Assembly: GCA_937892105.1 (NCBI GenBank)
Contig: CALAUZ010000335.1
Span: 1 to 14,030, forward strand
Source of the DNA: an uncultured Fretibacterium sp.
Lineage (GTDB): Bacteria > Synergistota > Synergistia > Synergistales > Aminobacteriaceae
Direction of reading: 5' to 3'
Length of the DNA: 14,030 nucleotides
The position numbers were made by a program, and so were the translations under genes. How positions within the stretch are numbered: position 1 is the stretch's first letter; the number at the start of each line of letters is the position of its first letter. Shown piece after piece: positions 7,504 to 13,540 of the stretch. The notes under the pieces are model-generated. The model had not been told where the DNA came from. It made no database searches and worked only from the letters and a program-made list of their open reading frames with translations.

Positions 7504-7622
7504 TAGAACCTGTCTTCACAAAGTTTGCGGAGTCTCGCAAAATCCTAAATAAACGGTGATTTCAAGATGGACTGTCATTTCAGTGTTTATCACGTTCATT
7601 AAAATTGTGAAGACAGGTTCTA
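7504..7622. mobile_element. MITE-like element, 115 bp, 16-bp perfect terminal inverted repeats, TA flanks
   Basis: GAACCTGTCTTCACAA at 7506-7521 is exactly inverted at 7605-7620, and both ends are bordered by TA (7504-7505 and 7621-7622), as expected for a TA target duplication. The interior has no coding potential. It contains a small hairpin (TTTGCG/CGCAAA) and a longer imperfect inverted pair (ATAAAC..GTTTAT). These are features of a non-autonomous miniature inverted-repeat element mobilised in trans. Its ends differ from those of the IS further right, so the mobilising transposase must be elsewhere in the genome. Confidence 0.75.
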
Positions 7623-7953
7623 AAACTGAATTATCTGATAAGTTCTCAAAGGCCTTATCGCGTTTTTATCTTAATCATATATGAATACCTATTTTTTGAC
7701 AAATTTTGATCCTAGTGTATAATAATTATAAATTTTATTTTATTAATGTTTAGAAAAATTTTAAAAATTCAATGATTTTTAATCATAATTGGCAAACATC
7801 CTCAAAGAGGGAATTGTGGTATGTATTCCTATAATTTATTAGAGGGTTATACAAGGTAACGTAAGAATATAGACCTTTCGTAAGAATTGTAGAGAAAAGG
7901 AGGTGGATTTTTAAGATACGCTCTACTTTGAAGTGGCCAAGCCAGGACATTAA
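7623..7953. other. AT-rich intergenic/leader region
   Basis: About 330 bp of very AT-rich sequence. It holds the strong plus-strand promoter at 7696-7723, a small hairpin (AATGATT/AATCATT) and an orphan ribosome-site-like AAAGGAGGTGG near 7897-7907 that is not followed by a long frame. A minus-strand frame (7783-8007, 74 codons) lacks recognisable features and is not called. The region may be the leader of the plus-strand glycan operon or decayed gene sequence. Confidence 0.5.
7696..7723 (+). promoter_or_regulatory. Consensus housekeeping promoter (TTGACA-16-TATAAT)
   Basis: TTGACA at 7696-7701 and TATAAT at 7718-7723 are both perfect consensus boxes with a 16-bp spacer in AT-rich context. 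It points right, towards the truncated membrane protein gene and the plus-strand glycan genes beyond the IS. It may be the original promoter of that operon, now separated from it by the insertion. Confidence 0.7.
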
Positions 7954-8247
7954 GTTGGAGAAGTGATGTTCTTTATGAATCAATATGACAGGAGTTTTAC
8001 CTATCAAAAAATAGGGTTTCCCATAGTCTGCGCATGATTTGGTTTTCTATACATAAATCGTCCTATTCTTTTGAATTATTGGGCAGCAATAGATGCGTTG
8101 CTGATTGTGGTTTATTGGATCATGTATCTTTTTATAAGCAAGAAGAAACTGGGCTATGCAGCTCTAATCCTAATGATGCTTGCTGTGTACAGTGTCGTTT
8201 TGACTATAGGAAGGCATGGAGGTATACGTGGCGTTATAGGTGTATGA
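7954..8247 (+). pseudogene. Membrane protein gene remnant, cut by the IS
   Basis: One plus-strand frame runs from 7954 (after a TAA) to 8247 with a single TGA at 8035-8037. It includes MFFMNQYDRSFTYQK and FPIVCA, then (after the stop) FGFLYINRPILLNYWAAIDA, and ends in hydrophobic helices (LLIVVYWIMYLFI, AALILMMLAVYSVVLTIG). TGG (Trp) to TGA would explain the internal stop. Coding character persists up to VIGV at 8244. The frame's final TGA (8245-8247) straddles the first bases of the IS end at 8246, so the gene was evidently truncated by the insertion. At least two transmembrane segments remain. I do not recognise the family; a polymerase, flippase or glycan-locus membrane protein would fit the context. 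Confidence 0.5.
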
Positions 8248-8355
8248 GTGTTCTCGGAAACTCATGACATGAATTGTGTAACATATTAAACTTCAGTAGT
8301 TCTCGGTAAGTTCTTGTTACACTTCAATATAAATGATAAATGTAAAAATAAATGT

Positions 8356-8376
8356 AAAACGAGCAGGATAGCTCGT
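8356..8376 (-). terminator. Possible intrinsic terminator in left-end unit A
   Basis: On the minus strand ACGAGC-TATCCT-GCTCGT is followed by TTTTAC. The six-pair stem and short T run make a modest intrinsic terminator, downstream of the transposase gene and behind a similar hairpin in unit B. Confidence 0.4.
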
Positions 8377-8517
8377 CCTAAAAAAGGCCATGCTAACGCT
8401 AGGGGACTCAAGACCACCCTTAAACACGAGTATTCTCGGAAACTCACGGCATAAATTGTGTAACACGGTAAACTTCCGTAATTTTGGGTAAATTCTTGTT
8501 ACACTTCAATATAAATG

Positions 8518-8539
8518 TAAAACGAGCGTGGTAACTCGC
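8518..8539 (-). terminator. Possible transposase terminator in left-end unit B
   Basis: On the minus strand GCGAG-TTACCACG-CTCGT followed by TTTAC gives a short stem (one G-T pair) and T run about 70 bp after the transposase stop. It corresponds to the better-paired hairpin in unit A. The stem is weak. Confidence 0.35.
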
Positions 8540-8606
8540 CCTAAAAAAGGCCATGCTAACGCTATGGGATCTCACGACTACCCTTAAACACAGTGGTTAT
8601 ATATAT

Positions 8607-10145
8607 TTATCTGCCTATCTTAATCCAAGCATCAAGATGGATCAAAATCCCGGCCAGCATCGCAAAAAATAACAGCTTATCACCACTACGACACATTACG
8701 TTTTCAAGGTGATAATCTTTCAGAATACGCTTATTAATTCGTTCACATGATGTTCGATTTTTGTATAGTGCCCGCCAATATCTTGAGTTATAGGGAATTT
8801 GCCCGAATAATCGGACGTTGGTTTGGTCGGGAACCCTCAGGACGCGACCATACGGGGTTTTATTGCACTCCGCTTCATGTGGACAGGAGGTTTTCAGTTT
8901 TCCTGTCGCTCGGGGGCAGCGGTACATGTAGGCTTTGAGTTTTTTGTCATATCCGTTGCGCCTCATGGGACAATTCGCCATACATACAGGAACGCCGTCT
9001 TTATTGAAGTGTTCCTTAGTTCCGTCGGGAGCTGTCTTTGCTTTGGGAAGGTCAACTTTATCCGGTGTTTTGAAGCGACCGTTTCTCTTGATGATCGGTC
9101 TCATACCTAACGTTATCAGAAACTCATGATTGGGTCCTCCATCTCCTGCAGCATCAAGAGCCATATTTCTCGGCTTCAGACTTGGATTGACATCTAGCAT
9201 GTGTGCTGTTGCTGTAATCATGGGGAGTGCGTCATGTCGAGATGCAGGGTGCTTTTCCAAGAACAATGGGAGGTCAAGACCTCTTTTGTGATAACAAATT
9301 GTATAGAGGGCATAACCGTAATACCACATTCTCTTATAGGAATCCTTGCCCCAATCGGCATCGGGAGCTGTGTAACGATAACTGTGCTGTTCATCGACCG
9401 GCTTCTTGACTTTGTGGCCATATGGACAGGAATGTGCTGGAAGAGCTGTTCCGTCCCCTGATAATGTAAGGTCTTCCTCTTCAAGAATGCTGAAATACTC
9501 ACAGGAGGGACGCACAACTAGGAGATCGAATATCTGTTCGAGCTTTCTGGTCAGTCGATTTCGATCACAGTTAGGATTCTTGCTGTATTTTTGGGCTAAA
9601 TCTCGTGTCTTATGTTCATCATAATTCACTTTTTCGCCGTTTTCATAGTAGTTGTTGCGCTTGTTGTTTTTCCTGCGCTTCTTGCGGCCTTTGGCTGAAC
9701 TTTTTGTCGTCTTCTTGCCCGGTCTTGGCTTCTTCCCTTTCGAGTAAAGGTCGTCCATGTGCGGCTCGATACCAAGAATTCGGTTGATGAGGTCATAATG
9801 ACTTCCGATGGACGGGATTTTCCAAAAGCCGATGAGGAATTGTAAGGCAATATCCGCCTTAACTTTTCTCACCCATTTTGTAATGGAAAGACAGCCGTAT
9901 GCGAGCATGAGTAGCAGGGAACGGATTATTATCACGGGATCCATGCCTCGTCTGCCCGTCTTCGAGTAACAGCTTGCAATTATTTCTTGTGCAAATTCGG
10001 GGCGGAACGAAATCATTTGACGGCGCATGTGTTTGAGTTCTTCGTCATGAAGCAGACGTTCTCGCACTGAAGCTGGGAGATTGTTGAATTCGGCATCGAG
10101 AAAATCCTCGTAATTCTTACTAGTTGAAATGTGTTTGGGGAGCAT
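8607..10145 (-). CDS. DDE transposase (IS4/IS1182-like)
   Basis: An intact 512-residue transposase. The N-terminal third is helical and resembles the DUF772-like DNA-binding domain of this group (FRPEFAQEI, GRRGMDPVIIIRSLLLM). A Lys/Arg-rich linker covers about 136-165. The probable catalytic residues are Asp231 in LSGDGTALPAHS, Asp331 in ALDAAGDGGPNHEF and Glu468 in NRTSCERINKRI, the last with the typical Y-x-R-x-x-x-E-R layout. Five cysteines between 388 and 427 (CMANC, YRC, SCPHEAEC) suggest an inserted zinc-binding knuckle. AGGAG precedes the ATG at 10145 by about 12 nt. It would cut and join the element ends at 8246/8428 and 10806/10851. Nothing in the frame is broken, so the element may still be active. 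The exact IS family is uncertain. Confidence 0.9.
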   Translation of the reverse strand: MLPKHISTSKNYEDFLDAEFNNLPASVRERLLHDEELKHMRRQMISFRPEFAQEIIASCYSKTGRRGMDPVIIIRSLLLMLAYGCLSITKWVRKVKADIALQFLIGFWKIPSIGSHYDLINRILGIEPHMDDLYSKGKKPRPGKKTTKSSAKGRKKRRKNNKRNNYYENGEKVNYDEHKTRDLAQKYSKNPNCDRNRLTRKLEQIFDLLVVRPSCEYFSILEEEDLTLSGDGTALPAHSCPYGHKVKKPVDEQHSYRYTAPDADWGKDSYKRMWYYGYALYTICYHKRGLDLPLFLEKHPASRHDALPMITATAHMLDVNPSLKPRNMALDAAGDGGPNHEFLITLGMRPIIKRNGRFKTPDKVDLPKAKTAPDGTKEHFNKDGVPVCMANCPMRRNGYDKKLKAYMYRCPRATGKLKTSCPHEAECNKTPYGRVLRVPDQTNVRLFGQIPYNSRYWRALYKNRTSCERINKRILKDYHLENVMCRSGDKLLFFAMLAGILIHLDAWIKIGR

Positions 10146-10191
10146 TTGTTGTTTGGTCTCCTATCAATATACATTACGTCCAGATAAAGGG

Positions 10192-10218
10192 CCGGAGCAT
10201 TCTGCGAAAATGCTCCGG
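10192..10218. promoter_or_regulatory. Strong hairpin between the two IS genes
   Basis: CCGGAGCATT (10192-10201) and AATGCTCCGG (10209-10218) form a perfect 10-pair GC-rich stem with a 7-nt loop. It lies 16 bp after the accessory ORF stop and about 46 bp before the transposase ATG on the transcribed strand. It is not followed by a proper T run on the minus strand (CCCTTTATC), so an attenuator or RNA-stabilising element is more likely than a full terminator. Confidence 0.55.
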
Positions 10219-10233
10219 AAAACCCTTGGGCGG

Positions 10234-10624
10234 TTAATTATTTAAACTATTTACAAGAGTGCGGAATTGCTCGACTGCTTGCTGAAACCTAACAAGTTGC
10301 AGTTCGAGGCGGGCAATTTCTCTTCTCTGTTCGACGATCTCGGCATTCTGGGTATCTCGGCATTCTGGGTTTCGATATCCGAAATCACCTGTTCATAGAG
10401 CTGCTTGTAGTTCGCCTTCTTGACCGGACTTGTACCTTCCTTCTTGAGCCTAGATTTTTTGTGCCCACGAGATCTAGTCGGAACGACATTGCCGGTCTTC
10501 GGGGCAATTTTGCCAATGAGTTTGCGCTTCGAACGGGATTGTTGCTTGTCTTTTCCCAGTGAGGAGCTGACTCGTAGAGGTAAGTTGTATTTCGTGCCTT
10601 GTTAAAGGCTGTTATAGTAGTCAA
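10234..10624 (-). pseudogene. IS accessory ORF (basic protein with C-terminal coiled coil), two frameshifts
   Basis: From TTG 10624 (AAGGAG 9 nt upstream; a GTG at 10633 is too close to it) the frame reads LTTITAFNKARNTTYLYES and HWEKTSNNP. After a 1-nt loss near 10535 it continues in another frame as RSKRKLIGKIAPKTGNVVPT and then SRGHKKSRLKKEGTSPVKKA. A 17-bp tandem duplication (10337-10370) causes the second frameshift. Without it, the protein continues as IETQNAEIVEQRREIARLEL to a TAA at 10234, a helical coiled-coil-like tail. I recall similar small proteins, with a VYES..W..RSKRKLIGKI pattern, placed before transposase genes in Firmicutes; their role is unclear. The intact transposase suggests this partner is dispensable or its loss is recent. 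Confidence 0.7.
10337..10370. repeat. Exact 17-bp tandem duplication
   Basis: ATCTCGGCATTCTGGGT occurs twice in a row (10337-10353 and 10354-10370). Removing one copy restores the accessory ORF frame across this point (NAEI-VEQRRE), so it is an inactivating slippage or duplication event. Confidence 0.95.
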
Positions 10625-10658
10625 AATAACCACTCTCCTTGTGTGTTGTAAATTTTTT

Positions 10659-10664
10659 ATTATA
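10659..10664 (-). promoter_or_regulatory. Probable -10 box of the IS promoter
   Basis: The minus strand has TATAAT about 35 nt upstream of the accessory ORF start, between it and the right end of the IS. No convincing -35 match exists at 16-18 bp, so this would be a weak promoter, as is common for transposases. Confidence 0.4.
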
Positions 10665-10765
10665 ACAAGGAAATGTTAAATTATCGCCCAAATCGACGAT
10701 GTAAAAAATTGTTATACTCGCCGGAAATGGCAGATTTTGATGTGGGAGTTAAAAAATTATGAATG

Positions 10766-10851
10766 AAAATATAGATGGTGGAAGCGATGAGTTTCCGAGA
10801 GTACTCTAAAAATATAGACGCTGACAATGATGAGAGTTTACGAGAATGTTC
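10766..10851. repeat. Two tandem copies of the IS right end (43-bp period)
   Basis: AAAATATAGA followed by a 10-bp variable stretch and GATGAG..TTTnCGAGAnTnnTC occurs at 10766-10806 and again at 10809-10851. The outer copy is diverged and has two extra bases (GAGAG). With the doubled left end, this means that both termini of the element are duplicated. Confidence 0.7.
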
Positions 10852-11109
10852 AAACTATCAGGACAACAGCGGCTATATTTTTATGAATATGACTGCAAAG
10901 AATCGAACTTAAACCGTTTTGTGATTATAAACGTTACAATATTTTTTAATTATATCGGTAATAAAGATATGTTTCAACCAGTCCTTACCAGCAGAATAAA
11001 AGGCGTTGACCGCATTGTCCCAATCGGAAAGACAATGGACTTCGACTTAATCTGGGACGGGTATAACTTGTTATCTTATTTAACAAAATTTGTTATTTTA
11101 CATCAATAA
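10846..11109 (+). pseudogene. C-terminal remnant of a LuxC-like acyl-CoA reductase
   Basis: A plus-strand frame of 87 codons begins in the outer IS end (its ATG at 10846 lies in IS sequence) and runs through RLYFYEYDCKESNLN, then GVDRIVPIGKTMDFDLIWDG, to a TAA at 11107. The RIVPIGKTMDFDLIWDGY block resembles what I recall of the extreme C-terminus of LuxC-type acyl-CoA reductases (aldehyde dehydrogenase superfamily), which are about 400-480 residues long and occur with KASIII, SDR and carrier protein genes in glycan loci. The catalytic cysteine and NADP regions are missing, so the fragment cannot be active. It is truncated exactly at the IS boundary. The family assignment is from memory and moderate. 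The stop lies 118 bp before the glycosyltransferase start. Confidence 0.5.
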
Positions 11110-11177
11110 CTGATTTCTAATATTAATATTTTGTAGCTGAATGGCACTCTTATCAATAATATTATACTGAAAGGAAA

Positions 11178-11208
11178 GTGTTAATGTGCTTTATTAACAC
11201 AAAAGCAC
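11178..11208 (+). promoter_or_regulatory. Two mutually exclusive hairpins in the glycosyltransferase leader
   Basis: GTGTTAAT (11178-11185) pairs perfectly with ATTAACAC (11193-11200). The whole 7-nt loop GTGCTTT (11186-11192) is complementary to AAAGCAC (11202-11208) just downstream. The two stems overlap and can hardly form together, since the connecting loops are too short for a relaxed pseudoknot. The structure ends about 19 nt before the start codon and about 10 nt before the GAGAGGAAC ribosome site. Confidence 0.45.
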
Positions 11209-11227
11209 ACATACATAAGAGAGGAAC

Positions 11228-12385
11228 ATGAAAAAAATTATATTTATTGATACTGATGATGCAGATCGATTTCCGCCAGAAATTTCTATTTTGAACGCAA
11301 TTTCAGAAATTCCTGATTATCAGGTTCATGTGTGTAGCCTGGAGCCATCCATGTATATGACAGAATTTTGCAATAAATATGGTGTTTCCTTGCATAAAGT
11401 TGATGGTAAAAACACAGTAGAAAGGGAGAAAATAGCTAGAGGTGTTTCTGCTGTAAAGAGAATAGCTATTATCTTAAAGAACAGATATTTATTATTGAAT
11501 ACCATAGATAGTCTATATGAGGATGGGGATATTGTATGGCTTAACACAATAACTTCTTTAAAATTATTAGGAAGTAAAGTATTAAAATATAAATATGTTA
11601 TTCATTTATTGGAATTATTACATAGTGTGAAGTTATATTACAAAATACCATTTTTACAGTATAATTTGAAATATTATTTGCAGAACGCATATAAGGTAAT
11701 TGTATGTGAATATAACAGAGCCTGTATAATGCAGGCTTGGTTTGACCTAAAAGAAATTCCGATTGTCATTCCTAATAAGATATATTTGCGTGAAGAAGAA
11801 AATATTTTAAACAAGCTCAGTGATAAAGCTAATGAGATTATGAATAATCTGCAAAACAAAAAAATTATTATATATCAAGGTTTGTTCGGTCCTGAGAGAC
11901 CTATCGAAACTTTTGTTGAAGCAATATCGGAAATGGGAAATGAATACGTTTTTGTCATTATGAGTAGAAATATGCTCGATAAATTGTATAAAAAAGATAA
12001 TATTTTTGAAATAGGTTTCTGTTCTCCGCCACATCACTTGTATGTTACGCAAAAAGCATATATAGGTGTGCTTTGTTATCAAGCAGTATCTCAAGGGTAT
12101 GCAAATAATGATTGTTTAAATTCAATATATTGTGCGCCCAACAAAATTTACGAGTATTCTCGATTTGGAATACCAATGATTGGTAACAATATTCCTGGTC
12201 TAAAATACACGATAGAGTATGCAGGAGCGGGAATTTGTCTTGAAGATATGACAAAAAAAAGCATCAAGGAGGCTATTTTAAGAATAGACGCTGATTACGA
12301 AAAATATAGAACAAAATCTAAAGAATTTTACGATGCTGTAAACGTGAAACAAATAATAGAAGAAGAAATTCTAAACGAGGTGTAA
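11228..12385 (+). CDS. Glycosyltransferase (GT-B fold, GT4-like)
   Basis: A 385-residue protein with the two-domain layout of GT-B enzymes. The N-terminal acceptor half (about 1-185) starts MKKIIFIDTDDADRF and contains an IVWLNT strand. The C-terminal donor half starts KKIIIYQGLFGPERPIETFVEA (about 211-232). It includes APNKIYEYSRFGIPMIGNN (about 303-321), where Glu309 matches the nucleotide-sugar-binding acid of retaining GT4-type enzymes, and ends in a helical segment. GAGAGGAAC precedes ATG 11228. It is predicted to act on the inner face of the cytoplasmic membrane, adding a sugar to a lipid-linked glycan. The donor sugar is unknown. The next gene starts 2 bp after its stop, so the two are cotranscribed. 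Codon use is AT-rich, more so than in the minus-strand operon. Confidence 0.85.
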   Translation: MKKIIFIDTDDADRFPPEISILNAISEIPDYQVHVCSLEPSMYMTEFCNKYGVSLHKVDGKNTVEREKIARGVSAVKRIAIILKNRYLLLNTIDSLYEDGDIVWLNTITSLKLLGSKVLKYKYVIHLLELLHSVKLYYKIPFLQYNLKYYLQNAYKVIVCEYNRACIMQAWFDLKEIPIVIPNKIYLREEENILNKLSDKANEIMNNLQNKKIIIYQGLFGPERPIETFVEAISEMGNEYVFVIMSRNMLDKLYKKDNIFEIGFCSPPHHLYVTQKAYIGVLCYQAVSQGYANNDCLNSIYCAPNKIYEYSRFGIPMIGNNIPGLKYTIEYAGAGICLEDMTKKSIKEAILRIDADYEKYRTKSKEFYDAVNVKQIIEEEILNEV

Positions 12386-12387
12386 AC

Positions 12388-13341
12388 ATGAGTGATTATA
12401 TGTGCAAAGCGAAAAAATGGATATCAAATAATGTAGTCGAGGAGGGGGGGGGGTTAGTTGTTACTCATAAAGACAGAATATTGTATCCAGAGGTAACAGG
12501 CTATTTTATCCCTTCACTGCTTAAAATCGGAGAAAAAGATCTTGCCGTATCTTTTGCTAAGCATATGTGTGAAATTCAAAAGACTAACGGTGCTTGGCAT
12601 GATCCAAGTGATCGATTCCCTTTCGTATTTGATGGAGGGCAAATTCTTAAAGGGCTAATTGCTATAAGAGAGTTTCTTCCTGAAGTGGATTCGTATATTA
12701 TGAAAGGTATTGAATGGATTTTCTCTAATATGAAGGATTCTGGCGAGCTGAAGCAACCCAAGAATGATCTTTGGGGAGATAGAGATGATTATTGCAACGA
12801 ACTAATCCATATCTACTGTATTTCTCCGATAATTGAAGCTGGGAAACTGTTCTCCAAACCAGATTACATTGAAAAAGCCAACAAAGTACTCGATTATTAC
12901 ATCGATAACTTTAAAGAACGAATTGTGAATTTCTCTCTTTTTTCACATTTTTATGCATACGTTATCGAAGGACTGATTGATTGTGGCAAGGTAGAGCTTG
13001 CCAGAGAAGCTATGAGTAACTTTGAAAAGTATAGAAGGAAAGATGGTTCTGTTTGGGCTTGGAATAATGCAGGATGGACTTGTTCCACAGCAACATTTCA
13101 GTTTGCTATTATTTGGTATAAGCTTGGTGAAGCAGATAAAGCAAACAAGGCTTATGAATATGCTTGTTCTCTTCAGAACGAGAGTGGGGGGTGGTACGGA
13201 AGTTATATTCACTCTGTACTAGATTACTATCCTATTATATTCAAACGCAGAAAGTTGTATGAAAAAAATCGAGAAATCAGTTGGGCTGTAAAGTTTTTTA
13301 TAGATGCTACATATGAGAGAAAGCATTCATTAAAAAATTAG
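12388..13341 (+). CDS. Alpha/alpha-barrel (six-hairpin/terpenoid-cyclase-like) protein with G10 tract
   Basis: A 317-residue soluble protein made of repeating helical hairpins. Segments such as KTNGAWHDPSDRFPFVFDGG (about 66-84) and SLQNESGGWYGSY near the C-terminus resemble the Q-N-x-x-G-x-W pattern of alpha/alpha-toroid proteins (prenyltransferase/terpene cyclase and glycoside hydrolase-like superfamilies). I do not recognise a precise family or catalytic set; the conserved-looking Asp, His and Trp residues would suit a sugar-processing enzyme. It starts 2 bp after the glycosyltransferase stop with GAGG upstream. Codons 19-22 contain a run of ten G (12444-12453). In the present sequence the frame is open, while a loss of one G gives an immediate TAG and a gain gives TAA within a few codons. 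Expression could therefore be switched on and off by slippage. Confidence 0.75.
   Translation: MSDYMCKAKKWISNNVVEEGGGLVVTHKDRILYPEVTGYFIPSLLKIGEKDLAVSFAKHMCEIQKTNGAWHDPSDRFPFVFDGGQILKGLIAIREFLPEVDSYIMKGIEWIFSNMKDSGELKQPKNDLWGDRDDYCNELIHIYCISPIIEAGKLFSKPDYIEKANKVLDYYIDNFKERIVNFSLFSHFYAYVIEGLIDCGKVELAREAMSNFEKYRRKDGSVWAWNNAGWTCSTATFQFAIIWYKLGEADKANKAYEYACSLQNESGGWYGSYIHSVLDYYPIIFKRRKLYEKNREISWAVKFFIDATYERKHSLKN
12444..12453. repeat. Homopolymeric G10 tract in coding sequence
   Basis: Ten consecutive G residues encode the end of Glu19 and Gly20-Gly22. Runs of this length in the 5' part of surface-glycan genes are typical contingency loci. No other comparable G run is present; the next longest is six, near 13187. 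Confidence 0.85.
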
Positions 13342-13540
13342 ATATTTTGGGGATAAATGCGCTCAAAAGATGTATGCAGTGACTAAATTTTATTAGAGCC
13401 AATCAAAGAATATCTCTGTGATATGACAAAATTTATCATTACAGTTTTTTAGACAAACTGATGTGCTTTATTCTCTACTCAGTAGCGATTGTTTTCACTT
13501 TCAAATAAACAAGTAATGTTAATGAGAGGGAGAGAGTGTA
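13342..13540. other. Intergenic leader before the pyruvyl transferase gene
   Basis: About 200 bp with no open frame of note and no convincing terminator or promoter. A small palindrome (ATATC-TCTGT-GATAT) is present near 13410. The spacing suggests the following gene may have its own promoter. Confidence 0.4.

Larger units (their letters stand above)
8246..8591. repeat. Two tandem copies of the IS left end (182 and 164 bp)
   Basis: Unit A (8246-8427) and unit B (8428-8591) align along their whole length. Both start with the end repeat TCTCGGAAACTCA and contain the inverted pair GTGTAACA..TGTTACAC (8276-8283/8315-8322 and 8458-8465/8497-8504). Both then have a CGAG..CTCG hairpin and AAAAAAGGCCATGCTAACGC, and end in CCCTTAAACAC. 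Unit A has about 19 extra bases made of ATAAATG repeats. The copies differ at scattered positions, so the duplication is not very recent. Confidence 0.85.
8246..10851 (-). mobile_element. Insertion sequence with DDE transposase and doubled ends
   Basis: The transposase and an upstream accessory ORF, both on the minus strand, lie between inverted ends. The inner pair is GAGTATTCTCGGAAACTCA at 8428 and its inverted counterpart GATGAGTTTCCGAGAGTACTC at 10786-10806; 18 of the first 19 positions match. An outer pair, GAGTGTTCTCGGAAACTCAT at 8246-8265 and the diverged GATGAGAGTTTACGAGAATG at 10829, encloses it. The single-copy IS is therefore about 8428-10806 (2.38 kb). The outer ends look like those of a related element into which it moved, or a duplication of the ends. 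No clear target-site duplication is visible at either boundary. Gene remnants directly abut both outer ends. Confidence 0.8.

Noticed and set aside
7783..8007. Open minus-strand frame of 74 codons (MIGKTPVILIHKEHHF...)
   Set aside because: Opposite to a membrane-protein-like remnant that has better coding character and a boundary at the IS; no ribosome site or known motif.
8246..8591. Repeats next to the transposase as a possible CRISPR array or guide RNA gene
   Set aside because: Only two long diverged units with IS terminal repeats, no spacer pattern, and the transposase is a DDE enzyme rather than a TnpB or Cas protein.
8823..9461. Several plus-strand frames opposite the transposase
   Set aside because: Antisense shadows of a fully intact transposase gene.
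13182..13192. G6 run near the end of the alpha/alpha-barrel gene as a second slippage site
   Set aside because: Too short for frequent slippage and located at the 3' end, where a shift would have little switching effect.
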